Source of the DNA: Deltaproteobacteria bacterium
GTDB lineage: Bacteria > Myxococcota_A > UBA796 > SXON01
Direction: 5' to 3'
DNA: 64,000 nucleotides
Assembly: GCA_014191855.1 (NCBI GenBank)
Contig: BJHF01000003.1
Location: 40,763 to 104,762 of the forward strand
Both the position numbers and the translations under genes were made by a program. Each line of letters opens with the position of its first letter. Position 1 is the stretch's first letter. The notes below the pieces were generated by a model. The model was not told where the DNA came from, made no database searches, and was given only the letters and a program-made list of their open reading frames with translations. Below, piece by piece: positions 38,667-47,620 of this stretch.

Positions 38667-40612
38667 CAGGGGCAATCCTCGTTTACGGCGCCCGGCGTTC
38701 CGTATTCCACCGCTCCGGAAGCGTCGCTGTACCAGAATTCCGTCGCGGTGAGGCACCAGCCCGCGGCCGCGTCGTTGCTCGTCGCGTCCATGGCGCTTCC
38801 CGCCACGGCCATCGACTGCGTGGCGCCCTGGGTCCACGTTGCGTCCCACGCCACCGCATCGATCTGCGTGCCGCCGACCCACACGCTCAGCGTGTCCTCG
38901 TCCCGCTGGAGGTGGTAGGTATTATCGAGGTAGTCCGTGACGAGATCATCGGCGAGCGTCGCGTCTCCCCACACGTAGTCGCACACCAGCAGGCTGTCGG
39001 CCGTCGTCGCCATCGTCCACACGTCGGTCGCGCAGAACACGGCGTAGGTGCCCGCGGCGATCACCACGCCGTCGGCCGGGTCCACGTTGAATTGGTCGGT
39101 GCCGATGGACGAGGAGCGCATCACCGTCCACTCGTCGAGCACCAGGTCGCTGGAGCCGGCGTTGTACACCTCGAACCACTGCGCGTCGGTGTCCGGGGAG
39201 GTGCCGCCCATCCACGGCTGCCGGTCGATCTCCGTGATCACCAGCGCACCCACCGCGATGAAGTCCTCGTCCACGAGGCCGTCGCAATCGTCGTCGGTCG
39301 CGTTCTCCGCCTCCGAGGCGCCGGGGCTGATCGTGGACTCCGTATCGTCACAATCCCCCACGATGCTCGCGGTGTAGTCGCCCGCGGCTTCACACAGGTA
39401 CTCGCTATCGGTGTCCAACCCGTACCCGTCGGCGTCCGCGTCCATGTAGAACGGCGCCGCGTCCACCGCGTCGACGTCCACCCCGCCGTCGCAATCGTCA
39501 TCCAGATCGTTGCAAAGCTCCCGCGCGTTGGGGGAGATCGCCGCGTCCGCGTCGTTGCAGTCCCCCGCGGTAATGCTGTATCCGGCTGGTAGAACGCAGT
39601 CATTCCCCGCGGGTGCCCCGTCGGCCCCGAAGCCGTCGGAGTCTCCGTCCAGGTAGTAGTCCACGTACACGATGTCGTTGTCCACGACGCTATCGCAGTC
39701 GTTGTCGACGAGATCGCAAAGCTCTGGAGCGCCGGTAAAGGCGGTTGCATCGGCGTCGTTGCAGTCCAGATCGTCCAGCGACCCGTTGAACGCACACGCG
39801 GTCATCACGACGGCCGGATCCCCGTGCCCATCGCCGTCCGCATCCGCGTAGACGGTCGTCGCGTCGATCGCATCGTTGTCCACCGTGCCGTCACAATCGT
39901 TGTCAACCGTGTCGCACAGCTCGTCCTGGTCGGGGTTCACGTCGGCGCGGGTGTCGTCGCAATCGTCGGAGCTGGACACCATCCCCTCGCCGCCTTCGCA
40001 GGACCGAATCCAGCCGGACGCGGTGCCGTGACCATCGCCATCGGCATCCGGGTAGAACGGCAGGGTGTCCACCGCGTTCTCGTCCACCTCGCCGTCGCAG
40101 TTGTCGTCGTCGCCGTTGCAATACTCCAACGCGTCGGGCGCGACGTCGTGGTTGTTGTCGTTGCAGTCCCCACGCTCGGTGGTGTACCCGCTCGGCACCG
40201 ACTCGCAGAATGTCACCTCCGCCGCGTTGTCCCTCGCATATCCGTCGCCATCCGCGTCTGCGTAGGCGATGGTGCCTCCATCGGCGCCCTCGTCCACGTC
40301 GCCATCGCAGTCGTTGTCGACCTCATCGCAAAGCTCGGTTGCGCGCGGGTAGGTGTTCGGATCAAGGTCGTCGCAGTCTTTGTCGCGCTCGGAGCCATCG
40401 CCGTCCTGATCGTAGAGGTTCCCGTCGCAATTCTGATCGATGTCGTCGGTCCAGTCTTCCGCCTGTCCGGGACTGATGCTTCGATCGGTATCGTCGCAAT
40501 CTCCCTCCTCTTCCGTCCAACCGTCCTGGTCCTCGTCGCCAGGAAAGTAGTCGTTGGTATCCACATTGGACACGGTGTCGGGGCAACCGAGCAGGAGGAG
40601 CAGGAGGGTCAT
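38666..40612 (-). CDS. MopE-repeat lipoprotein with lamin-tail domain (tandem paralogue)
   Basis: 648 residues, same plan as the gene after it. Lipobox LLGC (Cys 10), a short Asp-rich linker, about ten MopE-type repeats to ~445 (DCDDTD, CDTVDNDCDGTVD, YADADGDGHG), then a lamin-tail-like domain from ~452 (ALVITEIDRQPWMGG, QWFEVYNAGSSDLVLDEW). The two C-terminal domains share the same motif order, so the pair arose by duplication. The ATG overlaps the phosphatidyltransferase stop by 4 bases and the stop overlaps the next ATG by 1. Confidence 0.82.
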   Translation of the reverse strand: MTLLLLLLGCPDTVSNVDTNDYFPGDEDQDGWTEEEGDCDDTDRSISPGQAEDWTDDIDQNCDGNLYDQDGDGSERDKDCDDLDPNTYPRATELCDEVDNDCDGDVDEGADGGTIAYADADGDGYARDNAAEVTFCESVPSGYTTERGDCNDNNHDVAPDALEYCNGDDDNCDGEVDENAVDTLPFYPDADGDGHGTASGWIRSCEGGEGMVSSSDDCDDTRADVNPDQDELCDTVDNDCDGTVDNDAIDATTVYADADGDGHGDPAVVMTACAFNGSLDDLDCNDADATAFTGAPELCDLVDNDCDSVVDNDIVYVDYYLDGDSDGFGADGAPAGNDCVLPAGYSITAGDCNDADAAISPNARELCNDLDDDCDGGVDVDAVDAAPFYMDADADGYGLDTDSEYLCEAAGDYTASIVGDCDDTESTISPGASEAENATDDDCDGLVDEDFIAVGALVITEIDRQPWMGGTSPDTDAQWFEVYNAGSSDLVLDEWTVMRSSSIGTDQFNVDPADGVVIAAGTYAVFCATDVWTMATTADSLLVCDYVWGDATLADDLVTDYLDNTYHLQRDEDTLSVWVGGTQIDAVAWDATWTQGATQSMAVAGSAMDATSNDAAAGWCLTATEFWYSDASGAVEYGTPGAVNEDCP

Positions 40613-41139
40613 GTGGCCTCGGAGGGGCGGAGGTGGGAGAAGTGTAGCCGCGCGTAATCGGTTGCGGCGCACAGGCCGAGCGCGCCGACGGTAACGGTGA
40701 GCAGAAGCGAAGGGTGATGGAGCAGCGCGAGGACGGTCGACACCGCGAGCAGGATGGTCGTGAGCCGACCGGCGAGGCGGGTTTTGGGCTGCCCAACGCC
40801 GATCCGCCACCGGTGCGCCAGCGCCAGGACCATCGGAACCTGCAGGATCTCCCGGACGAACCACGGCAGCATCCACCAGGCGGGGATCACACCGGCGTTC
40901 ACGAGCGTCCAGGCCACGTTCACGTGCAGGATCTTGTCGGCCCAGGCATCGAGGGTGGCCCCCGCAGCGCACGCCTTCCCCGTTCGCCGCGCAACGAACC
41001 CGTCGATCACATCGGTGGCCACCGCGACCACGTAGACGGCCAACCACCAGGAACGCGGCAAAAGCGGCAGCGCCGCCGCTAGCAGGATCCGCAGGGTTGT
41101 GAGCGCGCTGGCGGCGGTGGCGAGGTCGGAGAAACGCAC
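40609..41139 (-). CDS. CDP-alcohol phosphatidyltransferase family membrane protein
   Basis: 176 residues with several hydrophobic helices and the family signature DVIDGFVARRTGKACAAG followed by D-x3-D (TLDAWADK), so the metal/CDP-diacylglycerol site is complete. The acceptor alcohol (glycerol-phosphate, inositol-phosphate or other) cannot be read from sequence. It is distinct from pssA at 27830. GTG at 41139 chosen because it opens the first conserved segment; a longer frame upstream would overlap the divergent gene. Coupled (ATGA) to two surface lipoproteins. Confidence 0.82.
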   Translation of the reverse strand: MRFSDLATAASALTTLRILLAAALPLLPRSWWLAVYVVAVATDVIDGFVARRTGKACAAGATLDAWADKILHVNVAWTLVNAGVIPAWWMLPWFVREILQVPMVLALAHRWRIGVGQPKTRLAGRLTTILLAVSTVLALLHHPSLLLTVTVGALGLCAATDYARLHFSHLRPSEAT

Positions 41140-41174
41140 GGAGCACACCTTATCCCCACGAGATAGCCACGCGA

Positions 41175-43805
41175 ATGTCCTCCCGCGCCCGCCCCGCACC
41201 GTTTGCCATCGTCACGCTCCTCGCCGCCGTGGCGTGCCCCCTGGACGAAACGGCCGACTCCGCGACCACGACCGCGCCCGATCTCACCGAAGCGCTTTCC
41301 GCCACGCAGGTGCGCGCCGGGATCGTCACCGACACCCGTGCGTTGTTCGGCGGGATCTCCGCGGAAGGCGCGCCTGGCGACATCAAGATCTACAACGATC
41401 GCGTGCAGTTCGTGATCGAGGCGGTGGGAGACTCCTCCTACTACGTCGACTACGGCGGCAACTTGATCGACGCCGACCTGGTTCGGCCGGCCGGCGTTCC
41501 CGGTCGCGACATGATCGATGAGCTGGCGCCGATGTTGAGCCTCGGACGGGTGTGTGACGCAACCTCGGTTGAGGTAATCGACGACGGCTCGTCGGGCGTC
41601 GCGCACGTTCGGGTGAGCGGCCCCGCGGCGCCGATGCGGCTCATCACCGGGGCCCTGGAGAACCCGGATGTAGTGCCCGACTACGACCTCACGATGGTGA
41701 CAGACTACGTGCTCAAACCTGGCGAATGGTCGGTCGAGGTGACGACCTCGTTCACGAACAACGACGCGCGCGATTTTGTGGCGACCATCGGGTTGTTCGG
41801 CATCTACGCCCAGGAGATCGCGGAGCCCTGGCATCCCCGCACCGGGTTCGCGGACTCCGATGGGGATGCGGTCGCGATGGAGGCGATGGTGGCCACCCAC
41901 AACGAGGGCGTGCTGGCGATCATGGCGGGCTCGGGCGAGCTCGTCCCCTCCGCGATCGGCGACCTGATCTCCGGGATCGCGGCCGGAGCTACGGCCTTCG
42001 ACCTGCCGCAGACGGTCGCCCCGGGAGCCTCGCTGAGCTGGGCGGCGCGGGTGGGCGTCGCGCCCGATCTCGCGACGCTGGAGACGGAGCGGCTCACCCG
42101 CGAAGGGAGCGTGCCAACCGCCGTTTCCGGCACGGTGAGCGCCGGCGGCAGCCCCGTAAGCGGCGCGCGCGTGCATGGGCTGAACGCCAGCGGCGCCCCG
42201 CTCACGATGGCGGTCACGGACGCCACCGGTTCGTTCACGATGCCGGGCACCGGCGTGACCCAGTGGGTGGCCTCCGGGCGGGGCACGGCGATCGAAGTGG
42301 ATATTCCGTCGGGGCACGGCAACATCTCGCCGTACGACCGCGGTCCGGACGGCGTGCTCACCACGCTCACCGAAGGCGCGACGCCCATCCCGTTCGCGCG
42401 CGGCTACGGCCTGGGAGAAGTGTCGGCTATCGCGGCCGCGGACCTCACGCTCTCCGCACCGGGCACCCTCGCCGTGAGCATCGCGGACGGCGGCCCCGCC
42501 ACTGTGCTGGTGGACTTCGCGACCGCCGACCCCGTGAGCGCCGACGAGCGGCTCGTCCCCGGGCGCCCGAGCGGGCACGCGGCGCTCGCCTTCGTACGGG
42601 ATGGAGCGATGGATCTCTCGCTTGAACCGGGAGAGTACCGAGTAACGGTACATCGTGGCGTTCGCAACGAGGTGGACGTGCAGACGGTCACTGTTGCCGC
42701 CGGAGAGACGACCGCGCTCGTGGCCACCATCGTGCCCGCCTACACCCTGGAGGGTGTGCTGACCATCGACCCGCACCAGCACGCATCCCCTTCGGGAGAC
42801 GGCAGCATTCCCGTGGAAGATCGGCTGCTCGTGAACGCCGCCGGCGGCGTGGATATCCACGTGGGCACCGACCACGACCACATCGTCGACTACCAGCCCA
42901 CGCTGGAGGCGCTCGGGCTGCAGGCGTGGCTGAAAACGGTGGTCGCCGTTGAGGTGAGCCCGGTGCTTCGCGGCCACTTCAACGCCTACCCCGCCACGCG
43001 GGACGGCCGGCCCAACGGCGGGGCGCCGCGCTGGTGGCAGCGGTTGGAGACCACCTCAGAGCTGTTCGCGTGGATTCGGGAGTCGATCGGGGATGAAGGC
43101 GTGCTCCAGGCCAACCACCCCGTCAGCGGCTCCGGGTTGTTCACCGCGGCCGACTACAGCACCACCACCGGAACCATCGGCAACGCCGACCACTGGGACA
43201 CCGACTTCGATGCGATGGAGCTGCTCAACAGCGGCTCCCATGAGGAGTACTTCCCCTACTACCTGGACCTCACCGCCCGCGGCAAGCTGATCACCCCCGT
43301 GGGCGTGAGCGACAGCCATAGTTGGACCGGCGGACAGCCCGGCCTGAACCTCACCTTCCTCAACACCGGCACGACGCTCGGCGGCTTCGACGCCGACGTG
43401 CTCAAGTCCGCGATGGCCAGCCGCCAAACCGTGGTCTCCTTCGGCCCGTTCATCGAGGCGAAGGTCGGTGGGGAATGGGCGCCGGGACGCATCGTGAGCC
43501 CCGGCGTCGTGGACGTGCGCGTGCTCGCCCCCACCTGGATTCCCGTCCAGTATGTGAGCCTGTGGCGGGACGGAGTGGAGGTGCAACGCAGCACATGCAC
43601 GGGGGAGCCTCCCGTGCAGTGTGAGGCCGAGTGGCTGCTCGACGGCGATGCGGACGCGAGCTGGGTCGTCGTCGCCGGCAGCACGGACGCCCCCCTCACC
43701 TCGGTGTGGCCAGGAGCGCTCGCGTGGGGCGCCACGAGCGCGATTCTCACGGACGCAGACGGAAACGGGTGGTCTGCCCCACTCCCTGCGCTCGTTACGT
43801 TGTGA
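41175..43805 (+). CDS. large lipoprotein with CehA/McbA-like PHP metallohydrolase domain
   Basis: 876 residues. Leader with lipobox AVAC (Cys 21). The N-terminal ~290 residues are beta-rich; ~305-345 resembles a carboxypeptidase-regulatory beta-sandwich (VSGTVSAGGSPVSGARVHG). From ~530 a PHP-type domain begins with IDPHQHASPSGDG, continues IHVGTDHDH and MELLNSGSHEEY, and has GVSDSHSW at ~708, giving the His/Asp metal ligands expected of CehA/McbA hydrolases. Likely an envelope phosphoesterase- or hydrolase-like enzyme; substrate unknown. Confidence 0.8.
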   Translation: MSSRARPAPFAIVTLLAAVACPLDETADSATTTAPDLTEALSATQVRAGIVTDTRALFGGISAEGAPGDIKIYNDRVQFVIEAVGDSSYYVDYGGNLIDADLVRPAGVPGRDMIDELAPMLSLGRVCDATSVEVIDDGSSGVAHVRVSGPAAPMRLITGALENPDVVPDYDLTMVTDYVLKPGEWSVEVTTSFTNNDARDFVATIGLFGIYAQEIAEPWHPRTGFADSDGDAVAMEAMVATHNEGVLAIMAGSGELVPSAIGDLISGIAAGATAFDLPQTVAPGASLSWAARVGVAPDLATLETERLTREGSVPTAVSGTVSAGGSPVSGARVHGLNASGAPLTMAVTDATGSFTMPGTGVTQWVASGRGTAIEVDIPSGHGNISPYDRGPDGVLTTLTEGATPIPFARGYGLGEVSAIAAADLTLSAPGTLAVSIADGGPATVLVDFATADPVSADERLVPGRPSGHAALAFVRDGAMDLSLEPGEYRVTVHRGVRNEVDVQTVTVAAGETTALVATIVPAYTLEGVLTIDPHQHASPSGDGSIPVEDRLLVNAAGGVDIHVGTDHDHIVDYQPTLEALGLQAWLKTVVAVEVSPVLRGHFNAYPATRDGRPNGGAPRWWQRLETTSELFAWIRESIGDEGVLQANHPVSGSGLFTAADYSTTTGTIGNADHWDTDFDAMELLNSGSHEEYFPYYLDLTARGKLITPVGVSDSHSWTGGQPGLNLTFLNTGTTLGGFDADVLKSAMASRQTVVSFGPFIEAKVGGEWAPGRIVSPGVVDVRVLAPTWIPVQYVSLWRDGVEVQRSTCTGEPPVQCEAEWLLDGDADASWVVVAGSTDAPLTSVWPGALAWGATSAILTDADGNGWSAPLPALVTL

Positions 43806-43830
43806 TATCCACCCTTCGGGGGAACCTCCG

Positions 43831-44352
43831 ATGGGGCTTCTACGTTCGTTCGCCAAGCGCGTCGTGAGCCGGATCGGTGGCGGCGTCGGCGAGGTCAAGG
43901 CGGGAGAAACGGTGGGGGCTACACCGGTAAACTCCCCGGTCGCGCCGCTGCCACCGCCGCAGATGCGGCCGGGTAGGGCGCCAGTTGCGGTGACCGCAGG
44001 CGAGGAGGGCCCCGTGGCCGACGCGGATGCGCTCGCGAACCTGGAAGCGGGGGTGCAGGAGATCAAGGAGCGCGTGGAGGCGGGGGAGCCCGTCGTGCTG
44101 CTCGATGTGCGCGAGCCCCACGAAACCGCCCACGGCGTGATCGCGGGCGCCCGGCTCATCCCGCTCGGGCAGCTCGAGGCCCGCTGGAAGGAGCTGGCCA
44201 ACTGCGACGAGATCGTGTGCTACTGCGCGCACGGGATGCGAAGCCTCAGCGCCGCGGAGCTCTTGCGGAAGAAGGGTTTGTTCAACGCGACGAGCCTCGA
44301 AGGCGGCGTCGCGGCCTGGCAGGCGCTCGGCGGCACCCTGAAGGCGCGGTAG
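43831..44352 (+). CDS. rhodanese-domain protein
   Basis: 173 residues. The first ~65 residues are a low-complexity Val/Pro/Ala stretch after a basic start (LLRSFAKRVVSRIGGG). A single rhodanese domain follows (~75-173) with VVLLDVREPHETAHGVIAGA and active-site loop CAHGMRS, the Cys being the sulfur carrier. GGGGGAACC precedes the ATG. Its stop overlaps the next GTG by one base. Sulfur transfer is the family role; acceptor unknown. Confidence 0.88.
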   Translation: MGLLRSFAKRVVSRIGGGVGEVKAGETVGATPVNSPVAPLPPPQMRPGRAPVAVTAGEEGPVADADALANLEAGVQEIKERVEAGEPVVLLDVREPHETAHGVIAGARLIPLGQLEARWKELANCDEIVCYCAHGMRSLSAAELLRKKGLFNATSLEGGVAAWQALGGTLKAR

Positions 44353-45095
44353 TGCTCACGGTTGTCGGCGCGGGCCGAATCGGGGGCGCGCTGCACGACC
44401 TCGCGACGAAGCAAGGGCTGGACGTGCTTCTGGTGAAGCGCGGGGAAGAGATTCCGGACGTGGCCGGCCCCGTGGTCGTGTGCACCCGAAACGACGATGT
44501 TGCCGCGGTGGTGGCCGCGAGCCCGCGCCCTCAGGACCTCTGCTTCGTGCAGAACGGGGCGTTGCTGCCGTGGCTGCGCGAGGTGGGTCTGGGTGGCAAC
44601 ACGCAGGGGCTCCTGTACTTCGCGGTTTCGGCGGCGGGGGCGGCGCCGGAGCCCGGCGGAGAAAGCGTGTTCTTCGGCCGCCACGCCCCCACCCTGGTGT
44701 ACCTGCTGAGCCGGGCGGGCCTGCCCGCGCGGGCCCTGGCGAGCGAGGCGGAGCTGCTCGACGAGATTACGGTCAAGCTGCTTTGGGCGTCGATCTTCGG
44801 CCTCATGGGGGACCTGCACCGCGAGACCGTGCTGGCGAGCGCAGCCCGCCGCGAGGAGGTGGCGGCGTTGGTCCGCGAGCTCAACCCCGTGTGTCTGGCA
44901 GGGATCGGCTCGAGGATAGGCGAAGAGGAGGTGACTCGCCGGCTTCTCGCATACTCGATGTCGATCGGGTCGTGGCGCGCGTCGGTGAAGGAATGGCGAT
45001 GGCGGAACGGGTGGCTGGCGAAAGAGGCCGCCCGGCTTGGCCTTGCCGTGCCGCTCCACGGCGCGGTCTGTTCGCGGATCGGCGTCGGTGCGTGA
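44352..45095 (+). CDS. ketopantoate-reductase-like NAD(P)-binding protein
   Basis: 247 residues. N-terminal Rossmann motif VVGAGRIGGALHDLA, the CTRNDDV segment and a helical C-terminal half (ITVKLLWASIFGLMG, then RNGWLAKEAARLG) give the ApbA/PanE plan, though it is shorter than PanE (~300) and the usual catalytic Lys/Glu pattern is not clear. It may reduce a different 2-oxo acid. GTG start overlapping the rhodanese stop. Confidence 0.65.
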   Translation: MLTVVGAGRIGGALHDLATKQGLDVLLVKRGEEIPDVAGPVVVCTRNDDVAAVVAASPRPQDLCFVQNGALLPWLREVGLGGNTQGLLYFAVSAAGAAPEPGGESVFFGRHAPTLVYLLSRAGLPARALASEAELLDEITVKLLWASIFGLMGDLHRETVLASAARREEVAALVRELNPVCLAGIGSRIGEEEVTRRLLAYSMSIGSWRASVKEWRWRNGWLAKEAARLGLAVPLHGAVCSRIGVGA

Positions 45096-45119
45096 CCCGG
45101 TGCAGCAGCGCGCTATACT
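45092..45119 (+). promoter_or_regulatory. possible promoter of the ALDH-like/arginase pair (leaderless)
   Basis: GTGACC (45092-45097), 16-base spacer, TATACT (45114-45119). The GTG start codon at 45127 lies 7 bases after the -10 box with no ribosome-binding site between, which is the geometry of a leaderless mRNA. Confidence 0.4.
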
Positions 45120-45126
45120 CCGCGAC

Positions 45127-46698
45127 GTGTCCGCCCAGACTGCGCCCCCGATCCCCGAGCGAGTCCTGCGCCGGGGGGACTACATCTGGGGCTCCTTCCT
45201 CAAGCCGGAGCAAGTAGACGGCTACTTGAACGCCACAAATCCGGGCGATCGGCGGGATGTGTTGGGGCGCTTCGCCTTCTCCGTGCGCAGCGTGGACGAC
45301 GCGGTGGAGTCGGCCGCGAAGGGCACCCGCGCGTGGCGAAAGGTCGGCCTGATGGAGCGCGCCGCGGCCGTTCAGCGCTTTCGAGACCAGCTCGCGGAGC
45401 AGGCGGAGCCGATCGCCCAGCTCCTCGTGCGGGAGTCGGGGAAGCCGCTGTGGGAGGCGCGCCAGGAGGTGGCCGCGAGCCTCCGCGCCGTGGACTTGTT
45501 CCTCGACGATGGCATCGGTATCGTCGCGCCGCGGGTGATGGAAGACATCGCCGGGCGAAGCGACTACGTGCCGCGCGGGGTGGTTGCGCTCATCGGTCCC
45601 GCCGTGATGCCCCTCTACAATGCAGTCGGGAGCACGGTCGCCGCGGTGCTCGGCGGCAACGGGGTGGTGTTCAAGCCCTCGAAGTACAGCCCCGTAGCCG
45701 GCCAGGTGCTCGCCGAGCTCTGGGACCGCACCAAGATGCCCCGCGGGGTGTTCAACCTGATTCAAGGCCCGGGTTCCGCGGTGGGGCAGCGCCTCGTCAA
45801 CCACGCGGGGATCGATGCCCTGCTGTTCACGGGCAGCTACGAAACGGCGAGAGAGCTTCGGCGGGCGCTCGTGGAGCGGCCCGAGTTGCCCGCGATGTTC
45901 CAAACGGGCGGCAAGGCTCTCGCGTATGTTCACGAGGATGCTCCTCGCGAACGTACGGTGTACGAGCTGCTCGTCGGCGCGTTCTTGACCGCCGGCCAGC
46001 GCTCCAACTCTACGGCGCGCGTGTTCGTGCACACCAAGGCCTGGGACGACGTCGTGCCCGACCTCGTTCGCCGCGCCCAGCGCCTGCGCGTCGGCTACGG
46101 CCTCGACGACGACGTGTTCATGGGCCCGCTGATCAGCGATACGCTCCGCACGCGCTTTCGTAAGTATTGCCGGGCGCTCGTGTCGAAGGGTCATGTGCCG
46201 CTGTGCGAGGGCGATGCCATCGAGCTCAGCGGCCACCGCGGGCACTACGCGGCGCCGGGGATCTACGAGGTGCGCTGGCGCGGCGGCTTGCCCTTCCTGA
46301 ACGAGGAGCCCCCCGGGCCGCTGCTCCTGGTCTACCGGGTGGAGTCCATCGACGAGGCGGTAGACCTGCACAATCGCGCCGTGTACCGCCCGGTCACCAG
46401 CGTGTTTACACGCGTGGACGGTCCGGCGCTTCCTGAGCTGCGGGATCGGCTCCGAACGGGGGCGCTGAACGTGAACCGCAGCACGATCGGCGCGAGCCTG
46501 CGCCTGCCGACCTCCCCACAGGGGCGCTCCGGTATGGGGCTCCCGGGAGGAATGGAGCTGATGCGCCACCTCACGTACCCCCGTGCCGGTATCGTCGAAA
46601 CCCGGGCGTTCGACGCAGCCCATCTCGTGCCCGGCGTGGAGTGGGCCGACGACTCGACGGTCGGCGAGCTCGGCGCAATCGATCTGCACGCTGAATGA
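45127..46698 (+). CDS. aldehyde-dehydrogenase-fold protein lacking all catalytic residues (AstD-like pseudoenzyme)
   Basis: 523 residues, full-length ALDH fold closest in look to succinylglutamate-semialdehyde dehydrogenase. The nucleotide-site VVFKPSKYSP is kept, but the active site is not. The nucleophile Cys of the GQRC motif is S293 (AGQRSNS), the general-base Glu of LELGG is Q259 (FQTGG), and the oxyanion Asn of PWNFP is lost (PAVMP). Q259 and S293 are 34 residues apart, exactly the Glu268-Cys302 spacing, so these are true substitutions. Dehydrogenase activity is unlikely. GTG at 45127 favoured by the promoter; GTG at 45088 is the alternative. Overlaps arginase by 4 bases. Confidence 0.85.
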   Translation: MSAQTAPPIPERVLRRGDYIWGSFLKPEQVDGYLNATNPGDRRDVLGRFAFSVRSVDDAVESAAKGTRAWRKVGLMERAAAVQRFRDQLAEQAEPIAQLLVRESGKPLWEARQEVAASLRAVDLFLDDGIGIVAPRVMEDIAGRSDYVPRGVVALIGPAVMPLYNAVGSTVAAVLGGNGVVFKPSKYSPVAGQVLAELWDRTKMPRGVFNLIQGPGSAVGQRLVNHAGIDALLFTGSYETARELRRALVERPELPAMFQTGGKALAYVHEDAPRERTVYELLVGAFLTAGQRSNSTARVFVHTKAWDDVVPDLVRRAQRLRVGYGLDDDVFMGPLISDTLRTRFRKYCRALVSKGHVPLCEGDAIELSGHRGHYAAPGIYEVRWRGGLPFLNEEPPGPLLLVYRVESIDEAVDLHNRAVYRPVTSVFTRVDGPALPELRDRLRTGALNVNRSTIGASLRLPTSPQGRSGMGLPGGMELMRHLTYPRAGIVETRAFDAAHLVPGVEWADDSTVGELGAIDLHAE

Positions 46699-47612
46699 AG
46701 CCGCCGCGCTCCATCCTGATCGGGAACGTGCACATGGACCTCGGCGCCGGTCGTCGTGGCGTGGACATGGGCCCCTCGGCGATTCACCTCGCGGGCCTCA
46801 ACGCCGGGGTGGAGTCGCTTGGCATCAAGGTGGCCGACCACTTCGCGCTGCGCGTGCGGTCGCAGGAGATGTTGGAGCCTGGAGACGAGCATGCGAGGTT
46901 CCTCCCTGAGATCCTGCAAGTGTGCGGGCGCCTCGCCGACCGCGTGGAGGCAGGGCTCGAAGCGGGGCACCTGCCCGTCGTGCTCGGCGGCGACCACTCC
47001 GTCGCGATTGGCACGATCACCGGCATCTCGCGCTACTGGAAGAAGCGCGGCAAGCGCATCGGCGTGATGTGGGTGGATGCGCATACGGACGTAAATACGC
47101 CGGAAACCTCACCAACAGGCAACATCCACGGCATGCCGCTGGCGGTATTGCTCGGCCACGGCCCCCCCGAGTTGGTGGCGCTTGCGGGTGACACGCCGGC
47201 CCTCGACCCACGCAACGTCTGCGTGATCGGTGCCCGCGATCTTGACGACGGCGAACGCCAGTTCGTGCGCGATTCGGGGCTGCGGGTGTACACCATGAGC
47301 GAGCTGGACGAACGCGGCACCGCGGTGTGCGCGCGCGAGGCCGTTGAGCGCTGCCTCGACGGCACGGCCGGCATCCACCTCTCCTTCGATCTGGACGGGG
47401 TTGATCCCCAACACGCCCCGGGCGTCGGCACGGCCGTGCAGGGCGGGCTCGATCTGCGTGAGTCGCACTTGATCTGCGAAAAAGTGGCCGCCACCCAGAA
47501 GGTGCTCGGCATCGAGATGGTCGAGCTCAATCCGGTGATCGACACCGAGAACCGCACGGGGCGGCTCGCGGTGTGGCTCATCCTCAGCGCGCTGGGGAAG
47601 ACGATCCTGTAG
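46695..47612 (+). CDS. rocF: arginase
   Basis: Hydrolyses arginine to ornithine and urea. 305 residues, typical. The two-manganese ligands are all present: GGDHS, DAHTDVN and SFDLDGVDP. TGNIHGMPLAVLLG is the arginase (not agmatinase) form of the substrate loop. Its ATG overlaps the stop of the ALDH-like gene, so the two proteins are made together; in other bacteria arginase neighbours handle ornithine or glutamate semialdehyde. Confidence 0.92.
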   Translation: MKPPRSILIGNVHMDLGAGRRGVDMGPSAIHLAGLNAGVESLGIKVADHFALRVRSQEMLEPGDEHARFLPEILQVCGRLADRVEAGLEAGHLPVVLGGDHSVAIGTITGISRYWKKRGKRIGVMWVDAHTDVNTPETSPTGNIHGMPLAVLLGHGPPELVALAGDTPALDPRNVCVIGARDLDDGERQFVRDSGLRVYTMSELDERGTAVCAREAVERCLDGTAGIHLSFDLDGVDPQHAPGVGTAVQGGLDLRESHLICEKVAATQKVLGIEMVELNPVIDTENRTGRLAVWLILSALGKTIL

Positions 47613-47620
47613 GCGCCGAT

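Noticed and set aside
41079..46689. Long minus-strand open frames opposite the CehA-like and ALDH-like genes
   Set aside because: Composition is Arg/His/Gly/Ala biased with no motifs, while the plus strand encodes clear families.
45127..46698. Sequencing error explaining the missing ALDH catalytic Cys
   Set aside because: The general-base Glu and the oxyanion Asn positions are replaced as well, at correct spacing, and the frame is intact; a single base error cannot explain this.
46695..47612. Agmatinase instead of arginase
   Set aside because: The GNIHGMP substrate loop and overall pattern are of the arginase type.
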